Origin: Bacteroidales bacterium
Lineage (GTDB): Bacteria > Bacteroidota > Bacteroidia > Bacteroidales > WCHB1-69
Direction: 5' to 3'
Assembly: GCA_028684405.1 (NCBI GenBank)
Contig: JAQUGA010000034.1
Coordinates: 1-15,821 of the forward strand
DNA: 15,821 nucleotides
Part shown: one piece after another, positions 7,073 to 15,716 of the stretch
How positions within the stretch are numbered: position 1 is the stretch's first letter
Layout of the letters: each line of letters opens with the position of its first letter
Notes under the pieces: generated by a model
What the model saw: only the letters and a program-made list of their open reading frames with translations
What the model was told of the DNA's origin: nothing
The model's database searches: none
Made by a program: the position numbers and the translations under genes

Positions 7073-8734
7073 ATGAAACAAATTGAATTAGTTAATAAAA
7101 TCCGGTTTAATTGGAAATCGGGCATTACAGTAGCTTTTGTAAGTATTCCGTTGTCCATCGCATTGGCAATTGCATCGGGTGCTACCCCAACACAAGGTAT
7201 AATAACGGCCTTTTGGGCAGGACTTCTGGGGTCAATCCTAGGAGGAAGTAATTTTAATATTATAGGTCCTACGGGTGCTCTGTCGGGTATTTTAATGACC
7301 TATTCCATTGTTAATGGATATGCTGTTTTGCCCGTTATTGCTATTATTTCGGGATTGTTGATTCTGCTTGTTTGGTTTTTGAAATTAGATCGATACATTA
7401 TTTTTATTCCCAAAGTGGTTATTCATGGATTTACTCTTGGGGTCGCATTTATTATTGCTCTAGGACAATTAGATAATATGTTGGGTTTGGATAATATTCC
7501 AAAAACGGATAAGCTTACAACCAATGTGTGGACCAGCTTACAACATTATTCAGAAATAAACTGGTGGATTTTTCTGATTTTTATTCTGGCTAGTGTTTTT
7601 ATTTTCTTTTGGAATAAAAAATTCCCAAAACTACCCGGAGCCATTGTGGTTGCACTCATAGGAATGGGTTCTGCATTTGTGGTCAATAATTTATTGAAAA
7701 TTGATTTTGGCTTGATTACATTGGCCGATAAATATCCAGATGTAACCGCCAGTTTGTATTATAATATTTGGGGTGATTTGACTCTGCAAACTTTCTTAAA
7801 CAAAGAGCTATGGGTTATTTCGGCAGCTACTGCATTGATTGCTATTTTGGAAACATTGATTTCGGGACAGATAGCCGATAACATGACCAATACAAAGTTT
7901 GTTCGTTCGAAAGAGGTTTTTGCTTTGGCTTTTGCCAATTTGGGTTCTGGTCTTATGGGTGGAATTCCCGCCACTGCTGCTTTGGCACGTACGGCTCTTA
8001 ATATTAATAGTGGAGCGAAACATAAAACGTCCGGAATTATTAGTGCCGTTTCTATTTTGCTTATTTCATTGTTGATTTTCCAATATTTCAAATTGTTGCC
8101 TATGGTTGCCATTGCTGCCATTTTGGTTATTGTTTCGATAAATATGGTCGAGAAAAAACACTTTATTACTTTGATGGATAATGAGAAAGTTTCCTTTTTC
8201 CTATCCATGTTTGTGGCTGGTATTACCATTATTTATGACCCTATTGTGGGGATTCTTACAGGAAGTTTCTTTGCTTTAATGATTTTTGTAAATCGAATTT
8301 CAAAAGGGCAAACCGAAATTCAGTTGTGGAAAGATTGGAAAGTTAAAAAAGTATTGCTGAAAGACGATTACGTAAAAGACACCGATGTTGATTGTGATTT
8401 TGTCGTGTTGAAAATTTCGGGTATTCTAACCTATATCAATATGCCTGCTTATCTGGAAACAGCACAACTTATCAAAGGAAATAAATTTGTTATAATTTCG
8501 CTCAAATCCGCTTTTTATGCGGATTCGGATGGAGTAAGCTACTTGGATGAAATTATTACAGAACTAAAATCGAACAATCAAGATATATATTTAACAGGTG
8601 TCAATAAAGAAATTGAAAAAATGTTGAAAGGCGAAACTTTTTATCAATCAAAAATTACAGATGGTAGAATATTTGATTCCATTTCGCAAGCCATTGAAGA
8701 GTTGAAAAAAGAGGAATTGGGCTTGGGTATGTAG
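7073..8734 (+). CDS. SulP-family anion transporter with STAS domain
   Basis: This 553-residue inner-membrane transporter belongs to the SulP/SLC26 family, whose members move sulfate, bicarbonate or other anions. Residues ~15-410 hold the transmembrane core. Family blocks seen are SIPLSIALAIASGATPTQGI (25-44), NIIGPTGALSGIL (62-74), AILETLISGQIADNMT (257-272) and GGIPATAALARTALNINSGA (296-315). A charged linker leads to a cytoplasmic STAS domain (~442-545) with LKISGILTYINMPAYLE and the DSDG loop (484-487), which corresponds to the conserved DSxG turn. Length is typical of STAS-containing bacterial members. The substrate is not determinable here: no carbonic anhydrase or sulfate-assimilation gene is adjacent, so both bicarbonate (BicA-like) and sulfate transport remain open. 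It has its own promoter and no obvious partner gene. Confidence 0.93.
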   Translation: MKQIELVNKIRFNWKSGITVAFVSIPLSIALAIASGATPTQGIITAFWAGLLGSILGGSNFNIIGPTGALSGILMTYSIVNGYAVLPVIAIISGLLILLVWFLKLDRYIIFIPKVVIHGFTLGVAFIIALGQLDNMLGLDNIPKTDKLTTNVWTSLQHYSEINWWIFLIFILASVFIFFWNKKFPKLPGAIVVALIGMGSAFVVNNLLKIDFGLITLADKYPDVTASLYYNIWGDLTLQTFLNKELWVISAATALIAILETLISGQIADNMTNTKFVRSKEVFALAFANLGSGLMGGIPATAALARTALNINSGAKHKTSGIISAVSILLISLLIFQYFKLLPMVAIAAILVIVSINMVEKKHFITLMDNEKVSFFLSMFVAGITIIYDPIVGILTGSFFALMIFVNRISKGQTEIQLWKDWKVKKVLLKDDYVKDTDVDCDFVVLKISGILTYINMPAYLETAQLIKGNKFVIISLKSAFYADSDGVSYLDEIITELKSNNQDIYLTGVNKEIEKMLKGETFYQSKITDGRIFDSISQAIEELKKEELGLGM

Positions 8735-8865
8735 CTGGTTTTTGGGCATAGAAAACAAGGTTACATGTGCAGAGAAGGTTTGTTGCTATTTGGGTTTCTG
8801 GGAGTTCTAACTATGCATGCTTCTATTTCAAATAAAATCCAAAAATCATTTTTTTTGAATTAATT

Positions 8866-8897
8866 TTGAGATATATTAAAAAAATAATGTAGGTTTG
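8866..8897 (+). promoter_or_regulatory. Putative promoter of the lipoprotein-barrel-kdsA run
   Basis: TTG (8866-8868), 21 bases, then TAGGTTTG (8890-8897) matches TTG / TAnnTTTG. It would start transcription near 8903, about 17 bases before the GTG of the lipoprotein gene. Confidence 0.45.
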
Positions 8898-8919
8898 TAG
8901 AGACTAATTTGAAAGAACC

Positions 8920-10512
8920 GTGCAGAAAAACTATTCATTTGACTCAAAGTTGTTGATATTTATTGCTTTTTTAGCATCGGTATTGCTTTTTCAGTCATGT
9001 AAAAAAGAGCTCACTACTTGGCAAAGCGATTTATCGGTTCCCATTGCATCAACGAGTTTTAGTTTGAGCAATTTAATGGCTGATTCGTTGATGGAAGTGG
9101 ACGAAAATCAATTGTTGATTCTTCATTTTAAACATCCTCTTTTTCAGGTTTTTGCCGATTCAATGGTGGCTTTTCCAGACACCATCTCTTCCTATTATTT
9201 TAAGGCTTTTGGAAATGGAACTTTATCGCCTGGGCAAACCATTATTTCTCAAAATGAAGCCACCTATTTTGATCTGGGGGATGCCCAAATTACTCGAATG
9301 AAAGTGTTTGAAGGAAAAATCAGGCTTTATGCTATAAATCCGCTCACAGAGCCACTAAAATTGGTTTATTCAATTCCGGCAGCAAGCAAAAATAATGTTC
9401 CTTTTAGTATTACCGAAATTATCCCTGCTTCAAATGGAATGCTTCCATATGTTCACAACTTGTTGATAGATATAGGTGGTTATCAGTTGGATATGAAAGG
9501 CGTCAACGGAAATCAATTCAATCGTTTGCAAACATTTAGTAAATTAAGCGTTTACGAAAATGCAAATACAGTAAATGTTTCGCAAGGACAAGAGTTTTCT
9601 TTTTATACCAAATTCGAATCGCTGACCATTGCTCATGCCAAAGGATATTTGGGTTCAACGCTAAATGCAAATGGTCCGGATACAACTCAGTTGGATATGT
9701 TTAAAAAACTATCTGGAGGTACTATTGAGCTAGAAAATGTAGATGTTTACTTGGATATTTTTAATGGCATCGGAGCTGATTTAAAGTTTAAATTGAATGA
9801 TTTGATGGCCATTAATACTAAAAATAATCATTCTGTTGTGCTTTCGGGCAGCGATGTGTTTAGATTCCAAAATATTACACGAGCAAAAGAGGATGGACCC
9901 TGGCTTAATTCCTATACGCCTTCCCAAAAATCAATTTCATTTTCGAGTACCAATGTGAAGGAATTGTTTGAAACATTGCCCGATAAATTGGTCTATTCTT
10001 ATGATTATGAGCTAAATCCATGGGGAAATATCTCTGGCGGAAACGATTTTGTATATCAATCGTCCAAAATTGAAGCTTTGCTGAATATCCGACTGCCTTT
10101 GTCGGTAAAAATATCGGATTTGTGTTTCTCGGATACGCTTGATTATCATGTAGAAATGGATGAGAATATTTTGCAAAATGGAAAATTATATGTTCGAGTG
10201 GCCAATACTTTTCCTTTAAGTTTTAATTTGAAAATTGAGCTGTTAAATGCCCAAAATCAAACCGAGACAATTCTTTTGAATGAAAATTCTCTCATTCAAT
10301 CAGCCATCCCTGTTTCAGGAACTACTGACGCGGTAGTTAGTTTGATCGAAATACCGCTCAATAAGCAACAAATTAATTCTCTTCTAAAAAATAAGCGAAT
10401 GCATCTGTTTGTAAAAGCAAATTCGCATCATGGAAATACGGTTGATTTGTATGGTTTTCAAAAAATGGACATCAAAATTAGTGGAGATTTCAATATTAAT
10501 ATAGCACTGTAA
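8920..10512 (+). CDS. Uncharacterised large lipoprotein, probably surface-exposed
   Basis: This 530-residue protein has no family I can name with confidence. It starts at GTG (8920), giving a signal peptide MQKNYSFDSKLLIFIAFLAS that ends in the lipobox-like FQS-C with the lipid cysteine at residue 27. The residues after the cysteine, KKEL, resemble the basic/acidic lipoprotein export signal that sends Bacteroidota lipoproteins to the cell surface, so surface exposure is inferred. The rest is beta-rich, with many alternating hydrophobic strands and few cysteines, and no catalytic motif was recognised. Its stop codon is immediately followed by the ATG of the barrel gene with no spacer, which points to translational coupling and a shared function. 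A role as an outer-membrane partner or scaffold of the barrel is speculative. Confidence 0.75.
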   Translation: MQKNYSFDSKLLIFIAFLASVLLFQSCKKELTTWQSDLSVPIASTSFSLSNLMADSLMEVDENQLLILHFKHPLFQVFADSMVAFPDTISSYYFKAFGNGTLSPGQTIISQNEATYFDLGDAQITRMKVFEGKIRLYAINPLTEPLKLVYSIPAASKNNVPFSITEIIPASNGMLPYVHNLLIDIGGYQLDMKGVNGNQFNRLQTFSKLSVYENANTVNVSQGQEFSFYTKFESLTIAHAKGYLGSTLNANGPDTTQLDMFKKLSGGTIELENVDVYLDIFNGIGADLKFKLNDLMAINTKNNHSVVLSGSDVFRFQNITRAKEDGPWLNSYTPSQKSISFSSTNVKELFETLPDKLVYSYDYELNPWGNISGGNDFVYQSSKIEALLNIRLPLSVKISDLCFSDTLDYHVEMDENILQNGKLYVRVANTFPLSFNLKIELLNAQNQTETILLNENSLIQSAIPVSGTTDAVVSLIEIPLNKQQINSLLKNKRMHLFVKANSHHGNTVDLYGFQKMDIKISGDFNINIAL

Positions 10513-11781
10513 ATGAGGTTTAAAATTACGATATTGTTTGTTTTTGTCTGCTTTGTCTCAATGGTCAAGTCGCAAGGCACATTATCTTTAATAAACATTA
10601 TCGAAGAAAATCAATTTTTGGAAAATGAAACCATCAAAGGGCGACATATGTTGGTGATTGGTGGTTCGGCTATGGCATCTGTTTCCAATGCCAAAATGAA
10701 TTTAGTAAACCCATTTATTTTTGGAGGATTTATTTCTGAAGAGGTAAAAAACGAGAATTTACAACTATTAAAAAAATCGAATCCCAGCGGTTTTTCATTG
10801 AATTCTGAAATTATGACCGCCCATCGAACCGATGAGGTTTTTGGTAAAAACACCATGATTTTTTTTGGAATTGGATTAAAAAATGTAGGAGAATTTAATT
10901 TTTCGGATGCACATGTACGACTGTTATTGCAAGGAAACAGAGCATCGGTAGGAGAGCAAATTGATTTGAAAGATTTTCAAATTCATAATTTTAACTACGG
11001 AGGTGTGCGCTTGGGATTTGCAAAATACGTCACGAAAAGTGAAGATTTTCAACAATATTATGGATTTAGTTTGGGATACCTAAAGAGTTTTTCTCATTTC
11101 AATGCCAAGGTTCATTCGGGTTCGTTTTATACCCAAGCCAATGGCTATGATTTGTCATTAAATGCCGAATACACCCTTCAAAGAAGCGATACTTCTAGTT
11201 TGACATTCTTTAAAGGGGAAGGAATGAATGCTTCTTTGTTTTATGGGGCAAATTATAAAAACCGCTTTAGTTTTAATATTGGACTTGAAGATTTGGGATA
11301 TTTGAAATGGAAAAACGGCTTGTCGTCGGAAAAAAAAGAACAACATCTATTTTCGGGAATTGAGCTTATTGATATTACGAAGGCAGACCAGGCGAGTTCT
11401 TTAAGTTCTGTAGCAGACAGCATTCGAAGTTCGCTTGTATACCCCGAAACGAACGAGGATTACCGTATGCTTTTGCCAATGGCAGCCATGATGCGAGTTT
11501 CTTATCGATTTACTGAATATTTTGGAGCCGAGACTTATGTTCGATATTTTCCAAATTCAGTCCGGAATTTTGAAATCATGTTTCAATTAAATGCTTATCT
11601 TTTCAATCAATCGCTTCGGGTTTCCCCTTTTGTTTATGCTTCGGGGTATGGAAGCGTAAGTCCAGGTTTGGAACTGGCTTTGGTAGATACGAAAAGAATT
11701 TATATTGAAGTCGGTTGTTATTCTTTAAATTTCTCGCAGGCCACCCTGGGAGGTTTTGCTACTTTTGGATATAAATTTTAA
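10513..11781 (+). CDS. Outer-membrane beta-barrel protein, DUF5723-like
   Basis: This is a 422-residue exported protein. Residues 1-21 form a signal peptide (hydrophobic core ILFVFVCFVSMV, cleavage near KSQ). The mature part has many amphipathic beta strands and ends in the aromatic FGYKF, the usual C-terminal signature of outer-membrane barrels. The stretch around GNRASVGEQIDLKDFQIHN, followed by GGVRLGFAKYVTK, recalls the Bacteroidota DUF5723 family of OmpP1/PorV-like barrels; this is recognition by eye only. The ATG directly abuts the TAA of the lipoprotein gene, and kdsA begins 22 bases after this stop, so all three are probably co-transcribed. Substrate and function are unknown. Confidence 0.75.
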   Translation: MRFKITILFVFVCFVSMVKSQGTLSLINIIEENQFLENETIKGRHMLVIGGSAMASVSNAKMNLVNPFIFGGFISEEVKNENLQLLKKSNPSGFSLNSEIMTAHRTDEVFGKNTMIFFGIGLKNVGEFNFSDAHVRLLLQGNRASVGEQIDLKDFQIHNFNYGGVRLGFAKYVTKSEDFQQYYGFSLGYLKSFSHFNAKVHSGSFYTQANGYDLSLNAEYTLQRSDTSSLTFFKGEGMNASLFYGANYKNRFSFNIGLEDLGYLKWKNGLSSEKKEQHLFSGIELIDITKADQASSLSSVADSIRSSLVYPETNEDYRMLLPMAAMMRVSYRFTEYFGAETYVRYFPNSVRNFEIMFQLNAYLFNQSLRVSPFVYASGYGSVSPGLELALVDTKRIYIEVGCYSLNFSQATLGGFATFGYKF

Positions 11782-11803
11782 TGTTATTAAAAAGATTAAG
11801 ATT

Positions 11804-12622
11804 ATGAATAGTGAATTGATTTACAATGATATAAAGGAAAAAGCCGGAAAACAGTTTTTTTTGATGGCCGGTCCTTGTGTGGTCGAAAATGAGCAAATGC
11901 CATTTGAAATCGCTTCTGTTTTGAAGGAAATTTGCGATCGTTTAGATATTTATCTAATTTTCAAAGCTTCGTATCGCAAAGCCAATCGGTCAAGTATAGA
12001 TTCCTTTACAGGTATTGGAGATTGGAAAGCCTTGGAAATTTTGAAAAATGTAGGCGAAAAATTGCAACTTCCTGTGGTTACCGATATTCATACTGCCGAA
12101 GAAGCAGCAATGGCAGCCAAATATGTTGATGTTTTGCAAATTCCAGCATTTTTGTGTCGTCAAACAGATTTATTGATTGCCGCGGCTCAAACCCAAAAGA
12201 TTATTAATGTAAAAAAGGGTCAGTTTTTATCGCCCGAGTCGATGAAATTTGCCGTTGATAAAATCCGCAGAGCCGGCAATGATAAAGTAATGCTTACCGA
12301 ACGGGGAACCACTTTTGGATATCAAGATTTGATTGTTGATTATCGAGGTGTGGCTGCAATGCAAGAAAATAATTGTCCGCTGGTGCTCGATGCCACCCAT
12401 TCTCTTCAAGTTCCAAATCAAAGTCATGGAGTTACGGGAGGGCAACCACATTTGATTGATATTGTTGCTTCCGCTGGTATTGCGGTCGGATTTGATGGAC
12501 TTTTTATAGAAACTCACCCAGATCCTTCCAAGGCTAAATCTGATGGAGCCAACATGATTCCTTTGCATAAAGTGGAAGAATTATTGATTAAATTGAAAAA
12601 AATTAAAGAAGCAATTCGATAA
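11804..12622 (+). CDS. kdsA: 3-deoxy-8-phosphooctulonate (KDO-8-phosphate) synthase
   Basis: This 272-residue cytoplasmic enzyme condenses phosphoenolpyruvate with arabinose-5-phosphate to KDO-8-phosphate, the precursor of the lipopolysaccharide inner-core sugar KDO. Motifs in order: MAGPCVVEN (21-29), IFKASYRKANRSS (52-64), IPAFLCRQTDLL (113-124), KKGQFLSPESM (137-147), ERGTTFGYQD (166-175), DATHSLQVP (196-204) and FIETHPDPSKAKSDGANM (234-251). C25, H199, E236 and D247 correspond to the four ligands of metal-dependent KDO-8-P synthases; metal-independent enzymes such as that of E. coli have Asn in place of this Cys. The frame opens upstream at 11756, but that start overlaps the barrel gene and adds residues absent from the family, so the ATG at 11804 is used. 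It is likely in an operon with the two genes upstream. Confidence 0.96.
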   Translation: MNSELIYNDIKEKAGKQFFLMAGPCVVENEQMPFEIASVLKEICDRLDIYLIFKASYRKANRSSIDSFTGIGDWKALEILKNVGEKLQLPVVTDIHTAEEAAMAAKYVDVLQIPAFLCRQTDLLIAAAQTQKIINVKKGQFLSPESMKFAVDKIRRAGNDKVMLTERGTTFGYQDLIVDYRGVAAMQENNCPLVLDATHSLQVPNQSHGVTGGQPHLIDIVASAGIAVGFDGLFIETHPDPSKAKSDGANMIPLHKVEELLIKLKKIKEAIR

Positions 12623-12656
12623 GGTTTTTTTTGAACATCGTTTTAATTTATTGATT

Positions 12657-14111
12657 ATGAAAAAAAGTATTTTGTTTATTGTTCTGATTATCTCTTGTTT
12701 ATGGCAAATAAGAGCGCAAAGTACTTTTTTTACAAAAACCTACGGCCACTATTACACCAATATTGGAGTAGATGTGGCAGAAATTTCAAAAAATCAATTT
12801 TTGGTTCTTGGCAACTCTTCCATTCAGGATTATACTTACAATCCTGTTCTTTTTTTGCTCGGAGATACAGGGCAGATTATTAAAAAAGCGGAGTTTTTCT
12901 CTTCCAGCATATACAAAGCAAATTCGCTGATGGTAGGCCAGAATGCCTATTATATTTCGGGCATTACAAATGATTCTCAAAGCAATGATTATGAGGCATT
13001 CATCATGAAAATCGACACCGCTTATAATCAAGTTTGGGTAAAATCATTTGGATATCCTGAAATTTGGGACGAAGCAATATCCATGATTGGTATTGGCAAT
13101 CGGATTTTTGTGGCTGTCAATTCCTATGAAACTGAAAATCTGGAAGTGATGGCTTCTGTTTACGAATTTTCGGGAAATGGAGATAGTTTAAATTGCATTC
13201 CTATTTCGATGAATCATGCAACGGAATTGAAAAAGCTGAAACTTATTTCTGATTCAGTTTTGGTTTTTTCGGGTACGATTCAAGAGTTTGCTGATTCATC
13301 CTTTACCGCTATGATTGGAAAACTAAATATTCACTCCGAAGATATCGATTTTCGAACCTACAGAAATGTTTTAGGAGAAAGTGTTGCTCATAGTTTTTGC
13401 GAAACCAGCTCGGGATATGCCATTTGTGGCTCAACTAAAAAATATTTTGATTTTTCCAATACCGATGGGTTCCTCTTGTATCTTAATGATTCTATGAATT
13501 ATGTTTCTGATTGGATTGTCTCAAACACAGCCTACAACAAAGCGGATGATTATTTTGATGTGGTAGAGGATTTTGAAGGCAATTTGATGGTTGCCGGCAG
13601 AACCGAGAGTTTTGGTGATGGAGGATTTGATGTTTTGCTTTTTAAATGTGTTTCTGGAGCATGGTTTTCATGGTCGGCAACAATTGGAAAAGACCGTTAC
13701 GATGCCGGTACAAGGCTTATTAATACTTTGGACAGCAGTTTCTTGGCCATTGGAGAAACAACTTTAAATGGAGCCAACAATCAAGACATATTGGTGGTTA
13801 AAATTTCAAAAGAGATGCAGTTTGAATACGAACCCAGCCATGTTACTTCGATTATGGAAGTCGACAGAAATTTCTCTTTTCGATATACAAACCCGATTGT
13901 AGACAAGTGTCAAATCTATTTTGAAGAGTCGCTTCATATAAAAAAAGTAAAAATCATGGGTTCGGATGGACGTTTGGTGCGTGAGTTGGCTATAAACAGT
14001 TTCAGCCCAAATATTTCTCTAAATTTGAGTTTTTTAAATGCCGGTCTCTATTTTTTAATCATCGAAACAGATCGTTTGCATCTGAATTGCAAAGTTCTGA
14101 AAGTAGAGTAG
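12657..14111 (+). CDS. Secreted beta-propeller protein with T9SS-type C-terminal domain
   Basis: This is a 484-residue exported protein. The signal peptide MKKSILFIVLIISCLWQIRA (1-20) is followed by Q-S. Residues ~25-395 contain repeated units of the pattern 'LxxGxT ... D-x-hydrophobic ... K', for example YISGITNDSQSNDYEAFIMK, LMVAGRTESFGDGGFDVLLF and LAIGETTLNGANNQDILVVK, as in SBBP/delta-60-like beta-propellers. The final ~85 residues fit a T9SS type A sorting domain: a degenerate YTNPIVDK in place of YPNP, then VKIMGSDGRLVREL and FLNAGLYFLIIE. Secretion by the type IX system is inferred from this tail. The ATG at 12657 is preferred over a TTG two codons earlier. It begins 34 bases after kdsA with no terminator between, so read-through is likely. 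Its function is unknown. Confidence 0.78.
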   Translation: MKKSILFIVLIISCLWQIRAQSTFFTKTYGHYYTNIGVDVAEISKNQFLVLGNSSIQDYTYNPVLFLLGDTGQIIKKAEFFSSSIYKANSLMVGQNAYYISGITNDSQSNDYEAFIMKIDTAYNQVWVKSFGYPEIWDEAISMIGIGNRIFVAVNSYETENLEVMASVYEFSGNGDSLNCIPISMNHATELKKLKLISDSVLVFSGTIQEFADSSFTAMIGKLNIHSEDIDFRTYRNVLGESVAHSFCETSSGYAICGSTKKYFDFSNTDGFLLYLNDSMNYVSDWIVSNTAYNKADDYFDVVEDFEGNLMVAGRTESFGDGGFDVLLFKCVSGAWFSWSATIGKDRYDAGTRLINTLDSSFLAIGETTLNGANNQDILVVKISKEMQFEYEPSHVTSIMEVDRNFSFRYTNPIVDKCQIYFEESLHIKKVKIMGSDGRLVRELAINSFSPNISLNLSFLNAGLYFLIIETDRLHLNCKVLKVE

Positions 14112-14139
14112 GGTTTTGCTTCCAAAAAAATATAAAACA

Positions 14140-14865
14140 ATGAAACAAGCACATGATAATTGGGCTTATTTTTATGATTTTGTTTATGAAAATACATTCG
14201 GAAGTTTCTATCATGAATTGACGATGGAAACACTAATAATGATTCAAGACATTCTGCCAAATGGCTCAACCATTGACTTTGGAGCTGGAACAGGACGACT
14301 TTCATTTCCTTTGCTTGAAAAAGGATATTCGGTTGTTGCAGTAGAAAAAAGCAAAGCAATGACAGAAGTGATGAAAATAAAAAGTATTCAATTTAATCTC
14401 GATTTGAAAATTTACAACTCTGGAATTTCTGATTACCATCATCAAAAAGCAGACTTAGCCATGGCTATTTTTACGGTACTAAGCTATTCCATTACAGACA
14501 AAGAATTAGCAAGCAATATTCAAAATATTTGTAATCATATTCATCCAAATGGATTTTTTTTGTTCGATTTGCCAAGTATGGCCTTACTTGCTGAGGAGCG
14601 CTTGACAAACATTCAATCGGAGAATTTTAATCGGATTGTTGAACTGATAAATGTAAAAGATTCGGACATCTACATCTACAAAGAAACGTGCAATGGAATA
14701 TTTAATAATGAAAAGTTTGAGTATAAAGATGAATTTAGCATCCGTTATTGGTCCATGGATATTTTAGATAATTTGTTGCAAAAAAATGGCTTATTTGATA
14801 CCCTGAAGGATTTTTCATACTTTGATTCTACAGGTTCTACATATAAATTGTATCAAAAAAGGTGA
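14140..14865 (+). CDS. Class I SAM-dependent methyltransferase
   Basis: This 241-residue cytoplasmic protein has the Rossmann-type methyltransferase fold. Motif I is TIDFGAGTGR (44-53), binding SAM. The acidic end of strand 2 is VVAVEKSKAM with E69, which would bind the ribose hydroxyls. DLAMAIFTVLSYS (105-117) is the motif IV region, and NGFFLFDLPS (137-146) the motif VI strand. The N-terminal WAYFYDFVYE resembles the small-molecule methyltransferases of the Methyltransf_11/25 group. The substrate cannot be inferred. The ATG at 14140 is used rather than an in-frame TTG at 14116. The gene begins 28 bases after the secreted protein's stop, so it is probably the last gene of that run, ahead of the hairpins at 14872-14957. 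Confidence 0.85.
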   Translation: MKQAHDNWAYFYDFVYENTFGSFYHELTMETLIMIQDILPNGSTIDFGAGTGRLSFPLLEKGYSVVAVEKSKAMTEVMKIKSIQFNLDLKIYNSGISDYHHQKADLAMAIFTVLSYSITDKELASNIQNICNHIHPNGFFLFDLPSMALLAEERLTNIQSENFNRIVELINVKDSDIYIYKETCNGIFNNEKFEYKDEFSIRYWSMDILDNLLQKNGLFDTLKDFSYFDSTGSTYKLYQKR

Positions 14866-14871
14866 CTTTTG

Positions 14872-14957
14872 ACGTAATTTCTTGCAAAAAGCAAAATTAA
14901 CGTTTGTAAATGCTAGTATGTTTGTTGTCAGGCAGTTGTAGCTCTGCTTTGTTTTTG
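14872..14957 (+). terminator. Two consecutive hairpins, probable transcription end
   Basis: The first hairpin (14872-14903) pairs ACGT, AATTT and TGC with GCA, AAATT and ACGT, with small bulges and an AAAAA loop, directly after the methyltransferase stop. The second pairs AGGCAG (14930-14935) with CTGCTT (14944-14949) and runs into TGTTTTTGT, more like a classical terminator. Either could end the upstream transcript. Confidence 0.4.
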
Positions 14958-14991
14958 TATAATAAATCTGTAAATAATCGTATGAATTAAA

Positions 14992-15023
14992 TTTGCTTTA
15001 TGAGCAATAGTTCATTATATTTG
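14992..15023 (+). promoter_or_regulatory. Bacteroidota-type promoter for the PKD-like protein gene
   Basis: TTTG (14992-14995), 20 bases, then TATATTTG (15016-15023) is a perfect match to the Bacteroidota -33/-7 consensus and the best promoter in the window. Transcription would start near 15029. Confidence 0.7.
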
Positions 15024-15091
15024 TATCAAACAAGTGTTCATTGTGTTATGTCATCAATTAAATGATTTTAGTGAATAAAACGATCAAACAA

Positions 15092-15712
15092 ATGAAAAAG
15101 AATAAATTATTTCTTCTGATTACTGTGTTTTTTCTCCTTGGAAAAATTCAGGCTCAACAGCAAGTGGTTTTCCAAATTTACCAATCCGATTCATTGATTG
15201 CAAATGCTGGAGAAAATTTTAGCTTATTTCCTGGCAATACTAGCATTATTGGAGGAACACCCACTGCCGTAGGAGGCGATGAACCTTATTATTACAACTG
15301 GACACCATCTGTTTTTTTGGATGACACAACGGTTTCCAATCCAATTGCAACGCCGTTAGAAACAATTACATATGTGGTTTCGTTGCATGATGCAAACCAC
15401 TGCTCATCTCGCGATTCTGTTTTAGTAACAGTAGATTCCTCGAGTGGAATTTTTGATTTATCGAATGAAAACGACAAGATTCCCTATGCGTTTTACTCAT
15501 CTGAAAACAATGCAATTAAGATTATTCATCCTTTTCCAGAAGACTTTACTGTTTTAATTGCCGATATTTCAGGAAAAACCCTTTTTTATCAATTTTTCCC
15601 TAAAAAAAACAAGTCTGAATTAAATATCCCTGCTCATAATCTGCCACAAACTATTATTGTGAATATTTCGGGAAAGGAAAAGTCATACTCATATAAAATA
15701 TTAAAAAATTAG
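15092..15712 (+). CDS. Secreted PKD/Ig-like protein with degenerate T9SS-type tail
   Basis: This is a 206-residue exported protein. The signal peptide MKKNKLFLLITVFFLLGKIQA (1-21) is typical, which favours the ATG at 15092 over an in-frame ATG at 15062. Residues ~30-115 form one Ig/PKD-like module with the Bacteroidota-specific pattern IGGTPTAVGGDEPYYYNWTP, then VSNPIATPLETITYVVSLHD and SVLVTVD. The last ~70 residues resemble a T9SS type A domain (VLIADISGKTLFY, ELNIPAHNLPQTIIVNISG, KILKN) but lack the YPNP opening. An adhesive or matrix role is possible, though nothing catalytic is seen. It has its own strong promoter, and the next reading frame begins four bases after its stop, so the two are probably one transcript. 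Confidence 0.75.
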   Translation: MKKNKLFLLITVFFLLGKIQAQQQVVFQIYQSDSLIANAGENFSLFPGNTSIIGGTPTAVGGDEPYYYNWTPSVFLDDTTVSNPIATPLETITYVVSLHDANHCSSRDSVLVTVDSSSGIFDLSNENDKIPYAFYSSENNAIKIIHPFPEDFTVLIADISGKTLFYQFFPKKNKSELNIPAHNLPQTIIVNISGKEKSYSYKILKN

Positions 15713-15716
15713 AAGC

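Noticed and set aside
7759..8229. A 156-codon open frame on the minus strand
   Set aside because: It lies wholly inside sulP, whose frame encodes clear family motifs, so it is a shadow of that gene.
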